Part shown: in pieces, positions 33,881 through 41,675 of the stretch
How positions within the stretch are numbered: position 1 is the stretch's first letter
Layout of the letters: every line of letters begins with the position of its first letter
DNA from: Mycolicibacterium neoaurum
Lineage (GTDB): Bacteria > Actinomycetota > Actinomycetes > Mycobacteriales > Mycobacteriaceae
Assembly (NCBI RefSeq): GCF_036946495.1
Contig: NZ_JAQIIX010000002.1
Span: 1,984,001-2,048,000 of the forward strand
DNA: 64,000 nucleotides
Direction of reading: 5' to 3'
Notes under the pieces: model-generated
What the model saw: only the letters and a program-made list of their open reading frames with translations
Databases searched by the model: none
Told to the model about the DNA's origin: nothing
Made by a program: the position numbers and the translations under genes

Positions 33881-34750
33881 ATGGGTAAACACCTCGATGC
33901 GGCCAAGGCGTTAATCGGCAGGGACGCGGCGGGCATGCTCACCGGCGGTCGGTACGCCCTGGTGCACACCAGGAGCATGGAATTCGACGAGCTGCGGCCC
34001 TACGTGCCCGGCGATGACGTCCGCGATATCGACTGGAAGGCCACCGCCCGTTCGGGGCACCCGCTGGTCAAACAGTTCGTCACCGAGAAACACCACAAGA
34101 TCTTGGTCGTCGCCGACGCCGGCCGCAACGCCTGCGCCGCCACACCGACCGGCGAGCCGAAATCCCAGGTGACGTCCCACATCATCGGCGCGATCGGGTT
34201 GATCACCTTGCCGCGTTCGGACGAGATCGGGCTGGTCACCGGCGACCGCCGCGGCTGCGTCGACATCCGGTTGCGGCGCGGCGAAACTCATATCGAACGC
34301 ATGCTGCACCGCTATAACCAGCATGTCGGCGCAGAACCGGATGTCAGCGATATCGTGGTTCAGCTGCAATGGGTGGCCCGACATCAGCGACATCCGCTGC
34401 TGGTCATCGTCGTCGCCGACGAGCCCGAGATCAGCGACCGGTTACGGGACGTGCTGCAGTCACTCGGTGCACGCCACGATGTGCTGTGGGCCATGGTCGG
34501 CGACCGGCCCGCGGTCGATCCCGCCGATCCGGGCACCGGGTACGACGTCGCCGACGGTCGTCGGGTGTTGGGCGCCGACGTCCTCGGCGACCGCGTTGTG
34601 CGTGCCTATCAGCGGTCCGAAGAGCAACGCCGACATGATCTTTCGGAGTTCATGACCGAACTTCGGGTGCCGCATGCGCGGATCGCGTCGAGCGCGGGCA
34701 TCGCTGGGGCGCTCGCGGCGATGACGGGGGTCTACGCCCGTGCCGGATGA
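33881..34750 (+). CDS. DUF58 (VWA-like) protein, MoxR partner
   Basis: A 289-residue cytoplasmic DUF58 protein, the usual MoxR partner. The family motif is DELRPYVPGDDVRDIDWKAT (~40-60). The metal-site loop that in many relatives reads DxSxSM is ADAGRNACA here, so the MIDAS is degenerate. ATG 33881 lies 7 bp after the moxR stop. Its role is probably as a scaffold or client of MoxR; no activity is predictable. Confidence 0.85.
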   Translation: MGKHLDAAKALIGRDAAGMLTGGRYALVHTRSMEFDELRPYVPGDDVRDIDWKATARSGHPLVKQFVTEKHHKILVVADAGRNACAATPTGEPKSQVTSHIIGAIGLITLPRSDEIGLVTGDRRGCVDIRLRRGETHIERMLHRYNQHVGAEPDVSDIVVQLQWVARHQRHPLLVIVVADEPEISDRLRDVLQSLGARHDVLWAMVGDRPAVDPADPGTGYDVADGRRVLGADVLGDRVVRAYQRSEEQRRHDLSEFMTELRVPHARIASSAGIAGALAAMTGVYARAG

Positions 34751-34765
34751 CCTGTTGAGTACCTG

Positions 34766-35206
34766 ATGGATGCGCCGCCCGTACCGAGAGGATGGCTGTG
34801 GGGTGTGGGGATGATCATCGCGGCGGTCGTCGGCTGGTACCTGGGCGTGCTGTGGTGGACCGCACCGGGGCGAGCAGAACCGGCCGTGGTGGGCGCGGCG
34901 CGAGCGGCGATCATCCGGCGTCGGGCGCTGCGATCCATCGCCGATATCAGGATGCGTTACCGGGCAGCCGATCTCAGCGCACCTGCCGCCGCATCGCAGC
35001 TCAGCGGACACCTGCGCCGCTTCTTGCGGGAGACCACCGGACAGCGCGCGGAATATCTGCAGCTCCCCGAGATCGCCGGGGGTGCCCTGGCCCCCGCAGC
35101 GCCCGTCCTCACCGCCCTCGATGACATCCAGTTCAACCGGACCACGATCGCCGATCTGGAGGTGGCCGCCGATGCCGCCGAACGGCTGGTGCGCCAATGG
35201 ATCTGA
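34766..35206 (+). CDS. Small membrane protein, DUF4381-like
   Basis: A 146-residue protein with one N-terminal transmembrane helix (WLWGVGMIIAAVVGWYLGVLW, about residues 10-30). A cytoplasmic helical part (IIRRRALRSIADIRMRYRAAD...HLRRFLRETTGQRAEYLQL) resembles DUF4381 components of MoxR operons. It overlaps the next gene by 10 bp. Function unknown, probably a membrane member of the same complex. Confidence 0.65.
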   Translation: MDAPPVPRGWLWGVGMIIAAVVGWYLGVLWWTAPGRAEPAVVGAARAAIIRRRALRSIADIRMRYRAADLSAPAAASQLSGHLRRFLRETTGQRAEYLQLPEIAGGALAPAAPVLTALDDIQFNRTTIADLEVAADAAERLVRQWI

Positions 35207-36132
35207 CATGGCCGGCCGTCATCGTCTTCGCGTGCATCGGACTGGCCGGATGCATCATTGCCGCCCTGCTCTGGCCGTCCAGGACGCCCGAGCGTCCGCC
35301 GCGTGCGCTGGCCAACACCCGGCGGCTGACCGCCCTGCCGGAGTACGTGCGGGCCGCCCGACTGCAGGCCATCTCGGTCGCGCTGAGCATCCTCTTGCTG
35401 GTGGCGGCCTTCGCCGCAGCGGCGCTGGCCGCCGCGCGACCGAACGGATTGCCCGCACCGCAGCGCCAGGTTGCGGCAGACCAGCCCGAGGACATCATGG
35501 TGTGCGTCGGTGACGCACGCGACGATGCGGCGGTCCAGGCGACCATGCGATATTTCGCCGAGGCGGTGCGTGGATTCGGCAGCGAACGCATCGGTTTGAC
35601 GTCGGCCAACCGGCGGGTCATCCCGCTGACCCGCGACTATCAGTACGCCGCAGCACGGTTCGCCGATCCGGCGGCGCTGACCTCCAGTGTGTCCTACGTC
35701 GACTATGTCCCGACGGTCTCGGACATCCTGGCGCTCTGCTTGACCGGGTTCCCGAACTTCGAATCCGAGGCACCACAACGCCGATCGCTGATCTATGTCG
35801 GCCCCGCGGTGCTACCGGACGATCCCGCACCGGCACTGTTCAGTGATACCGCCGTGCGCGCGCTGGCTCGCGATGGTGCCGTCCAGGTCAATGCCATCAG
35901 CACGGGTGCGGGACTGCCCGCCGCGCTGGCCGAGGCCACCGGCGGACGCGCGTACCCCGCCACGGCCGATGTGGTAACCCGGCTCGCAGAGATCCGCCGC
36001 AATCCACCACCACCCGTACTCGATGCCGACGGTGCAGCGGCGTACGCGTCCGAGACCCCCGATCCGGCTGTGCTTGCGGCGCTTGTCGCGATAGCCGCCG
36101 CGCTGGTGATACCGGTGGTGATCCGGCGATGA
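35197..36132 (+). CDS. VWA-like membrane protein without MIDAS (BatA position)
   Basis: A 311-residue protein in the BatA/VWA position of the operon. Transmembrane helices at the N-terminus (~7-27 and ~58-80) and the C-terminus (AVLAALVAIAAALVIPVVI) flank a ~200-residue extracytoplasmic or cytoplasmic VWA-like domain. Where a VWA domain has DxSxS, the sequence reads IMVCVGDARDD, with no Ser pair. Overlaps its neighbours at both ends (10 bp and 4 bp). Confidence 0.7.
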   Translation: MDLTWPAVIVFACIGLAGCIIAALLWPSRTPERPPRALANTRRLTALPEYVRAARLQAISVALSILLLVAAFAAAALAAARPNGLPAPQRQVAADQPEDIMVCVGDARDDAAVQATMRYFAEAVRGFGSERIGLTSANRRVIPLTRDYQYAAARFADPAALTSSVSYVDYVPTVSDILALCLTGFPNFESEAPQRRSLIYVGPAVLPDDPAPALFSDTAVRALARDGAVQVNAISTGAGLPAALAEATGGRAYPATADVVTRLAEIRRNPPPPVLDADGAAAYASETPDPAVLAALVAIAAALVIPVVIRR

Positions 36133-37001
36133 CGTTGCAACCCGCGCTGCCGATATGGCTTCTCATCGCCGCAGCGGTGCTGGTGATCGCCGTGAGCGTG
36201 CTGGGCCTGCGGGCAAAAAGCCGGGCACCGGTCGCGGCGGCACTGCTGTTGTTGTGCGCACTGCTGCGGCCGGTTATCGGGGGGTCCGCGCAGGGGGTCA
36301 CCAGTGTTGCCGGTGACCGCGACCCGAACATCTTCTTGGTCGTCGATCGCTCACCCGATATGGCTGGAACGTCGGTCATCCAGGCGCGCAACGATATCGA
36401 GGCACTGATCGACCGCTATCCCGACGCGCGCTTCGCGGTCATCGGCTTCGCGGCCCGCCCATCGCTGGACTGGCCGCTGTCCGCCGATGCGTGGAGCCTG
36501 CGCCCGATCGTCGCCGGCATCGGCGTCGATGACACTGCAAGCGCCGACACCGCCAATGCCGGCGCCGCGGCGACGGTCCTGCGCTACCAACTCATCGCGG
36601 CGACCCAACAGTTCCCCAGGGCCCGCAACCTGGTGTTCTATCTCGGTGCCGGTACGCCCGGATCCGATTTTCCGCCAAGGGAATTCGCGTTGCCCGAGAA
36701 CTCCGTGGACGGTGGTGCCGTACTGGCTTATGGGACCGCAGGCGAAACGACCCTGCGGACCGTCGCCGATCAGCTCGGGGTGCCCTACCTGCCACGCGAA
36801 CCCGGCAGTTCCGTCGCCGATCAGCTGGATGCCGACGATGTCACGGCGAGTGCTCCCGCGGCGACCAGACAGACGGTGTCGGGGTTCGAGCTGTACTGGG
36901 TGCTCAGCGGTACCGCAGCGATGCTGCTGCTCGGTGCGCTCTACCACGTGCTCCGGGAGCTGCGCCGTACCAGGCTGGACCGGGTGGAGGTGGGTCGGTG
37001 A
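36129..37001 (+). CDS. VWA-like membrane protein with degenerate MIDAS (BatB position)
   Basis: A 290-residue protein with two N-terminal helices (~10-45), a VWA-like domain and a C-terminal helix (YWVLSGTAAMLLLGALYHVL). The metal motif reads IFLVVDRSPDMAG: the first Asp and Ser remain, but the second Ser is Asp. Start ATG overlaps the previous stop (ATGA). Role inferred only from the MoxR operon. Confidence 0.72.
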   Translation: MTLQPALPIWLLIAAAVLVIAVSVLGLRAKSRAPVAAALLLLCALLRPVIGGSAQGVTSVAGDRDPNIFLVVDRSPDMAGTSVIQARNDIEALIDRYPDARFAVIGFAARPSLDWPLSADAWSLRPIVAGIGVDDTASADTANAGAAATVLRYQLIAATQQFPRARNLVFYLGAGTPGSDFPPREFALPENSVDGGAVLAYGTAGETTLRTVADQLGVPYLPREPGSSVADQLDADDVTASAPAATRQTVSGFELYWVLSGTAAMLLLGALYHVLRELRRTRLDRVEVGR

Positions 37002-37606
37002 CCACCCTGCGCAGGCGAGCGTTGCTCTTCTCCGCCCCGGTAATGCTGATCCTGCTGCTCATCGCCTGTCGACTGGCGTGGACAGGGCTGGCCGAAGATG
37101 CTGCGGCGAAGACGTTTTCCGACGGTATCGCCGCGGCGCGCGATGACCGGCTCGTCGAGGCCGAGGAGGACTTCGTATCGGTGCTGGATCGCGTCGACGA
37201 CGGTAGATCCTGTGCGTTACGCGTCGATCTGGTGCTGGTGCGCGAGACCCTTGGCGACCGCGCGGTGGCGGACGTCGAGGCCGATGACGCGCGCGACCAC
37301 TATCGGAGCGCCCGCGAGGTCATCGAGCAGGCGCCGCGGGCCTGCTTTGCCGACAACACCGACGCCGATCCCGAGCGTCGGGAGATTCGGGCGCAGTCGG
37401 CGGCACGGCTGGATGCCAAGATCGCTGCGCTGTCGCAACCGCTACCACCCGCTCCGCCGCCCCCTCCTGCCGGTGCGCCGCCGCCACCGGCAGCGACAAC
37501 CCCAGGCAGCGCGTCGACCCCTGATGTCCAGGAACGCCGACTGAATCCCGACATGGGCGATCCGCTGGACCGTCTCGGGGACATCCTGCGCGATGCTGCT
37601 CGGTGA
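36998..37606 (+). CDS. TPR-like membrane-anchored protein ending the MoxR operon
   Basis: A 202-residue protein with one N-terminal helix (LLFSAPVMLILLLIACRLAW), then a helical segment (~35-145) like a short TPR unit. A Pro-rich tail (PLPPAPPPPPAGAPPPP) precedes a conserved-looking C-terminus NPDMGDPLDRLGDILRD. It is in the BatC/E-like position of the operon, overlapping the previous gene by 4 bp. Likely a complex member; unknown activity. Confidence 0.65.
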   Translation: MTTLRRRALLFSAPVMLILLLIACRLAWTGLAEDAAAKTFSDGIAAARDDRLVEAEEDFVSVLDRVDDGRSCALRVDLVLVRETLGDRAVADVEADDARDHYRSAREVIEQAPRACFADNTDADPERREIRAQSAARLDAKIAALSQPLPPAPPPPPAGAPPPPAATTPGSASTPDVQERRLNPDMGDPLDRLGDILRDAAR

Positions 37607-37624
37607 ATGACGCCCGGCGACAGA

Positions 37625-37630
37625 TACCGT
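37625..37630 (+). promoter_or_regulatory. -10 box of leaderless SDR promoter
   Basis: TACCGT is 6 nt before ATG 37637. Confidence 0.5.
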
Positions 37631-37636
37631 CGACTG

Positions 37637-38470
37637 ATGGATACGGTAGCGGTGATCACCGGCGGGGCCGGCGGGATGGGCGTGGCCACGGCAAAGATCA
37701 TCGGACAGAACAAGCACGTGGTGCTGGCCGATGTGCGCGCCGATCGACTCGATGATGCGACCGCGGCACTGGCGGAGCTGGACATTTCAGTGACCGCTCT
37801 CCACTGTGATGTCACCGATCGAGAGGCCGTCGGCGCGCTGTATTCCGCCGCGACCGCGTTGGGTCCGGTGACGGCCGTCGTACACACCGCTGGAGTGAGT
37901 CCTGCGATGGGCGACGCCGAATACATCATGCGCACCAACGTGTTCGGCACGGTATACGTCAACGAGGCGTTCTACGCTGTCGCCGGATCGGGAGGCGCCA
38001 TAGTGAACGTGGCGTCGATGGCCGCGCACATCCTGCCCGAGTCCCTCATCCCCGTCGATCGTTTCCCCGAGGCGGATCAGGATGAGCGCGGTTTCCTGGC
38101 CGCCGTGTTGCCCGCCTGCGCGGTGGCCGGGGACGAGAAACGTTCCGCCATCGCCTACGGCATCAGCAAGAACTTCGTGAAGTGGTACAGCAGTGCCCAC
38201 GCCGAGCGATTCAACGGCCGTGGACTGCGCATCGTGTCCGTGTCCCCCGGAGCAGTTGACACCGAGATGGGCAGGCTGGAGGCTGCCCGTGGTGCCGCTG
38301 CCGTGGTCGCCGATGCCGCGGTGCCTCGGTGGGGGACGGCGGAGGAGATGGCCGAGCTGTTGGCCTTCTGCGTCAGTGACCGCGCGGGCTATCTCACCGG
38401 AACCGACATCCTCAACGACGGCGGGGTCGTCGCCTCGATGCGGGAGCGAGCCCGGGCGCACGACGGCTGA
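37637..38470 (+). CDS. Short-chain dehydrogenase/reductase (classical SDR)
   Basis: A 277-residue NAD(P)-dependent SDR. Cofactor motif ITGGAGGMGVATA (TGxxxGxG, ~10-20). Catalytic YGISK (YxxxK) near residue 177 and an upstream Ser in NVASM. The C-terminal DILNDGG segment is typical. Start ATG 37637 is preferred over 37607 because of the leaderless -10 and the typical N-terminus. The substrate (steroid, alcohol, other) is unknown. Confidence 0.88.
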   Translation: MDTVAVITGGAGGMGVATAKIIGQNKHVVLADVRADRLDDATAALAELDISVTALHCDVTDREAVGALYSAATALGPVTAVVHTAGVSPAMGDAEYIMRTNVFGTVYVNEAFYAVAGSGGAIVNVASMAAHILPESLIPVDRFPEADQDERGFLAAVLPACAVAGDEKRSAIAYGISKNFVKWYSSAHAERFNGRGLRIVSVSPGAVDTEMGRLEAARGAAAVVADAAVPRWGTAEEMAELLAFCVSDRAGYLTGTDILNDGGVVASMRERARAHDG

Positions 38471-38508
38471 ACAGGTGTAAAGCGCTCGCCGCCAGGGTAA
38501 TAGGACGC

Positions 38509-39525
38509 ATGCGGTTGCGGCGGAGTGTTCTCGACGGCCCCGGTATCACCCGGTTGCGCAAGGGGAAGGGCTTCACCTATCGGGGTCCCGACGGTGAACC
38601 GCTGACGTCCGCCGACCACCTGGCTCGCATCAGGGATTTGGTCATTCCGCCGGCCTGGCGCAAGGTCTGGATCAGCCCGCACGACAACGGTCACATCCAG
38701 GCGGTGGGCACCGATGCCGCCGGTCGCAGGCAGTACCTGTACCACCAGGCATGGCAGGAGGAGCGCGCCGAGGAGAAGTTCGACAGGGTGTTGGAGATGT
38801 CGACCGCGTTGCCCGCATGGCGGGAGCGCATCGCCGCAGACCTCACCGGGCGCGGGCTGTCCCGCGATCGGGTATTGGCCCTGGCGTTGCATCTACTCGA
38901 CCTCGGGTACTTCCGCGCCGGCGGCGAGCAGTACGCCGAGGAGCATGAATCCTATGGTTTGGCGACCCTGCAATGTGAGCACGTGACTCTGCGGAAAGGC
39001 GCGGTGGCCTTCGACTTCCCGGCCAAGAGCGGTGTGCGGCGGATATGGGAGATCGACGATCCAGAGGTGCTGCGCGCCGTGCGCGCGTTGTTGCGCAGGG
39101 ACGGCCGCACCGAGCGGTTGCTGGCCTGCCGCAGCGGTGCGGACTGGGTCGACATTCACGCATCGGATCTGAACACGCGGTTCAAGGAGCTTGTCGGCGA
39201 TGAGTACAGCGTGAAAGATCTGCGCACCTGGCACGGCACGGTTCTGGCGGCCGCGGCTTTCGCCGAGGCCGATCCGGGCGAGACGGAACGCAAGCGCAAG
39301 CGTGCGGTGTCGGGGGTGATGAAACAAGTGTCCGAGGAGCTGGGTAACACTCCGGCGGTGGCGCGGAGCTCGTATGTCGACCCGCGGGTGGTCGCCGGTT
39401 ACGAGCAGGGCGCCACGATCGCGGCAGCCGCCAAACGCGCCGCGCGAGAAAAGGACCGGGCGGCCGCGGTGGCCATCCTGGAGAAGGCGACCCGCAGCCT
39501 GGTACGCAAGGTCGCCAAGGGTTGA
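38509..39525 (+). CDS. Type IB DNA topoisomerase (poxvirus/eukaryote-like)
   Basis: A 338-residue bacterial topoisomerase IB, which relaxes supercoils by forming a 3'-phosphotyrosyl link. The N-terminal domain has LTSADHLARIRDLVIPPAWRKVWI. The catalytic core contains LALALHLLDLGYFRAGGEQYAEE and KDLRTWHGTVLAA. The active-site Tyr is Y289 in ARSSYVDPRVV. The C-terminus is Ala/Lys-rich and basic. It is an accessory topoisomerase in mycobacteria and not essential in most species. Confidence 0.9.
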   Translation: MRLRRSVLDGPGITRLRKGKGFTYRGPDGEPLTSADHLARIRDLVIPPAWRKVWISPHDNGHIQAVGTDAAGRRQYLYHQAWQEERAEEKFDRVLEMSTALPAWRERIAADLTGRGLSRDRVLALALHLLDLGYFRAGGEQYAEEHESYGLATLQCEHVTLRKGAVAFDFPAKSGVRRIWEIDDPEVLRAVRALLRRDGRTERLLACRSGADWVDIHASDLNTRFKELVGDEYSVKDLRTWHGTVLAAAAFAEADPGETERKRKRAVSGVMKQVSEELGNTPAVARSSYVDPRVVAGYEQGATIAAAAKRAAREKDRAAAVAILEKATRSLVRKVAKG

Positions 39526-39566
39526 CGGTCCCGTTTCACCCGGCATGGGGCCGGGAACCCCACCTC

Positions 39567-39824
39567 ATGCCGAATTCATCGATCAAGAACGAAAAGATGT
39601 ACGAAGACCTGCGCGAGCAGGGCAACTCGAAGGAGAAGGCGGCGCGCATCTCCAATGCGGTCGCTGCGCGGGGCAAGTCCGCGGTGGCACGCAAAGGGGG
39701 CAAGTCCGGATCCTACGAGGACTGGAACGTCGTCGATCTGAAGAAGCGCGCCAAGGAACTCGGGATGACCGGTTACTCAAAACTGACCAAGGACAAGCTC
39801 GTCGACAAGCTGCGCAATCACTGA
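39567..39824 (+). CDS. Small basic protein with SAP/Rho-N-like motif
   Basis: An 85-residue protein. The N-terminal half (NSSIKNEKMYEDLREQGNSK) looks like the mycobacterial DUF7218 fold. The C-terminal DLKKRAKELGMTGYSKLTKDK is a SAP/Rho N-terminal-like motif that binds DNA or RNA. ATG 39567 is preferred to an earlier start at 39522. Its 3' end overlaps a convergent gene by 7 bp. Role unknown, possibly nucleoid-associated. Confidence 0.75.
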   Translation: MPNSSIKNEKMYEDLREQGNSKEKAARISNAVAARGKSAVARKGGKSGSYEDWNVVDLKKRAKELGMTGYSKLTKDKLVDKLRNH

Positions 39825-40366
39825 CCGGTCAGCCCGAGGCGGTCGGCCAGGACGAGGAAGGCGGCCGCGAAATCGTTGTGCGCCGTCGCGTCACGCAGCT
39901 CCGTCCAGCACACCTGCTCGCGCACCGCACGAACCGCGGGGAGCAATGCCGCGAAATCGCAATGATGTTCGTTCAGGGCCCGCAGCTTCTGGGTGAGCAC
40001 GACGGTGACCGGCAGGACGGGCATCCGGATCGCCAGCACGTCCCTCGGTTCGGCACGGTCGAGCAGCTTGGCGGTCACGGGTTCGCCGTTGACGCGGTGC
40101 AGCACGTCCACCAGGGCGCCGTCCATGTGCGCCTTGAACAACCAATCCTCGGGCGGACGTTCGATATCGAAACCCGCGTTGTCGAGGGTCAGCGTCGCGG
40201 CCTCGGCATCCGGTTCGGCGACCACGAAGTCGACATCGTGCACCGGTTCCGGCCCTCCTGCCGCCCACAGCGCAAAGCTTCCCGCCAATGCGAAATCGGG
40301 TCCCTGCTCCTTGAGCGCCGACCCGGCGGCACGCATGGCCGCGCGCAGCCCGTCATGTGTGGACAT
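39818..40366 (-). CDS. Nucleotidyltransferase-fold protein
   Basis: A 182-residue protein resembling an NTase/AbiEii-like or MNT-type nucleotidyltransferase: GSFALWAAGGPEPVHDVDFVV carries the G(S/G)xA...hDhDhV motif with the metal-binding Asp pair. The remainder is helical. It has no paired partner (AbiEi or HEPN) next door, so a toxin-antitoxin role is not indicated. Starting at 40366 (MSTHDGLRA) is preferred to 40384. Substrate unknown. Confidence 0.72.
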   Translation of the reverse strand: MSTHDGLRAAMRAAGSALKEQGPDFALAGSFALWAAGGPEPVHDVDFVVAEPDAEAATLTLDNAGFDIERPPEDWLFKAHMDGALVDVLHRVNGEPVTAKLLDRAEPRDVLAIRMPVLPVTVVLTQKLRALNEHHCDFAALLPAVRAVREQVCWTELRDATAHNDFAAAFLVLADRLGLTGQ

Positions 40367-40389
40367 GCGATGCTGGGTACCCATTGAGC

Positions 40390-41154
40390 ATGCGGATCGC
40401 CACCTTCAACATTCTGCACGGGCGCACCGTCGGAGACGGCGTGCACCCGGAGCGCCTGGCTGAGTGCATCAAACGCCTCGACCCGGACATCCTCGCGCTA
40501 CAGGAGGTCGACCGCGAACAACTCCGATCCGGCCGGGCCGATCTCACCGCGGTGGCAGCGGAGGCGATGGGTGCGGTGGCGCACCAATTCGTCGCCGCCA
40601 TCGCAGGCACTCCGGGTGCGACGTGGATGGCGGCCGACGGCGCCGAACAGCCGGGGACCGCGGCGTACGGCATCGCCTTGCTGTCCCGATACCCGGCCAT
40701 CAGCTGGCAGGTGGTCAGAATGCCCCGCATCCCGGTGCGATTCCCGCTGTACCTCCCGGATCCGAGGAAGGTCGTGGTGGTGAAGGAGGAACCCCGCGCT
40801 GCCGTGATCGCGGCGCTGGATACGCCGCTGGGACCGATATCGGTTGCCAACACCCATCTCTCCTTCGTCCCGGGGTGGAATCGTCGGCAGCTGCGCCGCT
40901 TGGTACGTGATCTGCGGGGTCTGCCCGGACCGCGAATCCTGACCGGCGATCTCAATCTGGCTCCCGACGCGGTGGCCAGCTGCACCGGTTTCCGGTCGTT
41001 GGCAAGTGCCGCGACGTTTCCCGCGGACGCCCCGACCAAGCAACTCGACCACATCCTTACCGACGATGCCGGACTACGCGCGCACTATGCCGACGCCCCG
41101 GCGGTCGAGCTGTCCGATCACCGTCCGCTGGTCGTCGATATCGACCTCGGTTAG
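40390..41154 (+). CDS. Endonuclease/exonuclease/phosphatase (EEP) superfamily enzyme
   Basis: A 254-residue Mg2+-dependent EEP-fold enzyme. Landmarks: RIATFNILHGR (Asn), ILALQEVDRE (catalytic Glu), ANTHLSF, ILTGDLNLAPD and ELSDHRPLVVDI (catalytic His). No signal peptide is visible, so it is probably cytoplasmic. The substrate may be DNA, phosphoinositide-like lipid or another phosphodiester. It overlaps the small acidic gene at its 3' end by 4 bp. Confidence 0.85.
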   Translation: MRIATFNILHGRTVGDGVHPERLAECIKRLDPDILALQEVDREQLRSGRADLTAVAAEAMGAVAHQFVAAIAGTPGATWMAADGAEQPGTAAYGIALLSRYPAISWQVVRMPRIPVRFPLYLPDPRKVVVVKEEPRAAVIAALDTPLGPISVANTHLSFVPGWNRRQLRRLVRDLRGLPGPRILTGDLNLAPDAVASCTGFRSLASAATFPADAPTKQLDHILTDDAGLRAHYADAPAVELSDHRPLVVDIDLG

Positions 41155-41339
41155 TCGCCCTCGCTGCGCGCCTCGGCGCCGGTCTGCCCCGCGTCGAAAT
41201 CGTCATCGGAGAAGGTACGCCCCACATATGAGCCGCCGTCGTCGCCGTCGGCGCGCGAGCCTGCCACCTTCGGGTCATCATCGACGTCGGACTCGCTGTG
41301 CTCGGACTCGCGTTTTTCGGGATCTGGGCCTGTCATCAT
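41151..41339 (-). CDS. Small acidic protein, unknown
   Basis: A 62-residue very acidic protein (SESDVDDDPKVAG, SDDDFDAG) with no signal or membrane segment. AAGGGG lies 9 nt before ATG 41339 and 12 nt before ATG 41336. It looks like a conserved small mycobacterial protein, but I cannot name a family. Function unknown. Confidence 0.5.
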   Translation of the reverse strand: MMTGPDPEKRESEHSESDVDDDPKVAGSRADGDDGGSYVGRTFSDDDFDAGQTGAEARSEGD

Positions 41340-41421
41340 TGTCGGATACCCCTTGTGGCGAAGGTCAATCGGCATCTGCCGACCAGGGTTGACGAGACCA
41401 AAAACGGGAAACTAAGGCGGT

Positions 41422-41610
41422 ATGGCTACTTATCGAGTCCTCAACCCGCACGGTGACGTCGTCGATACCAAAGACATCGAGAGCGCGCAGGATGCGCACG
41501 CCTGGTTCGTCGATTCCAAGGCAGACAACTCCGAACTCGGCTGGCGCATGGAGGTCAAATCCGATGACGGATGGGCCTTTTTCGACGATAGTGAGGGCTC
41601 ACCGGACTGA
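41422..41610 (+). CDS. Small conserved-type protein, unknown
   Basis: A 62-residue acidic protein: MATYRVLNPHGDVVDTKD followed by DAHAWFVDSKADNSELGWRM. Similar compact proteins occur in mycobacteria. AAGGCGG is close to the ATG. No recognised domain, no signal peptide. Confidence 0.6.
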   Translation: MATYRVLNPHGDVVDTKDIESAQDAHAWFVDSKADNSELGWRMEVKSDDGWAFFDDSEGSPD

Positions 41611-41675
41611 CCACGCCGGACTGACACGGACCAGCAACGGCGTTTGCGCCCCCCGTCATCGGGTATCGCGGCCCG

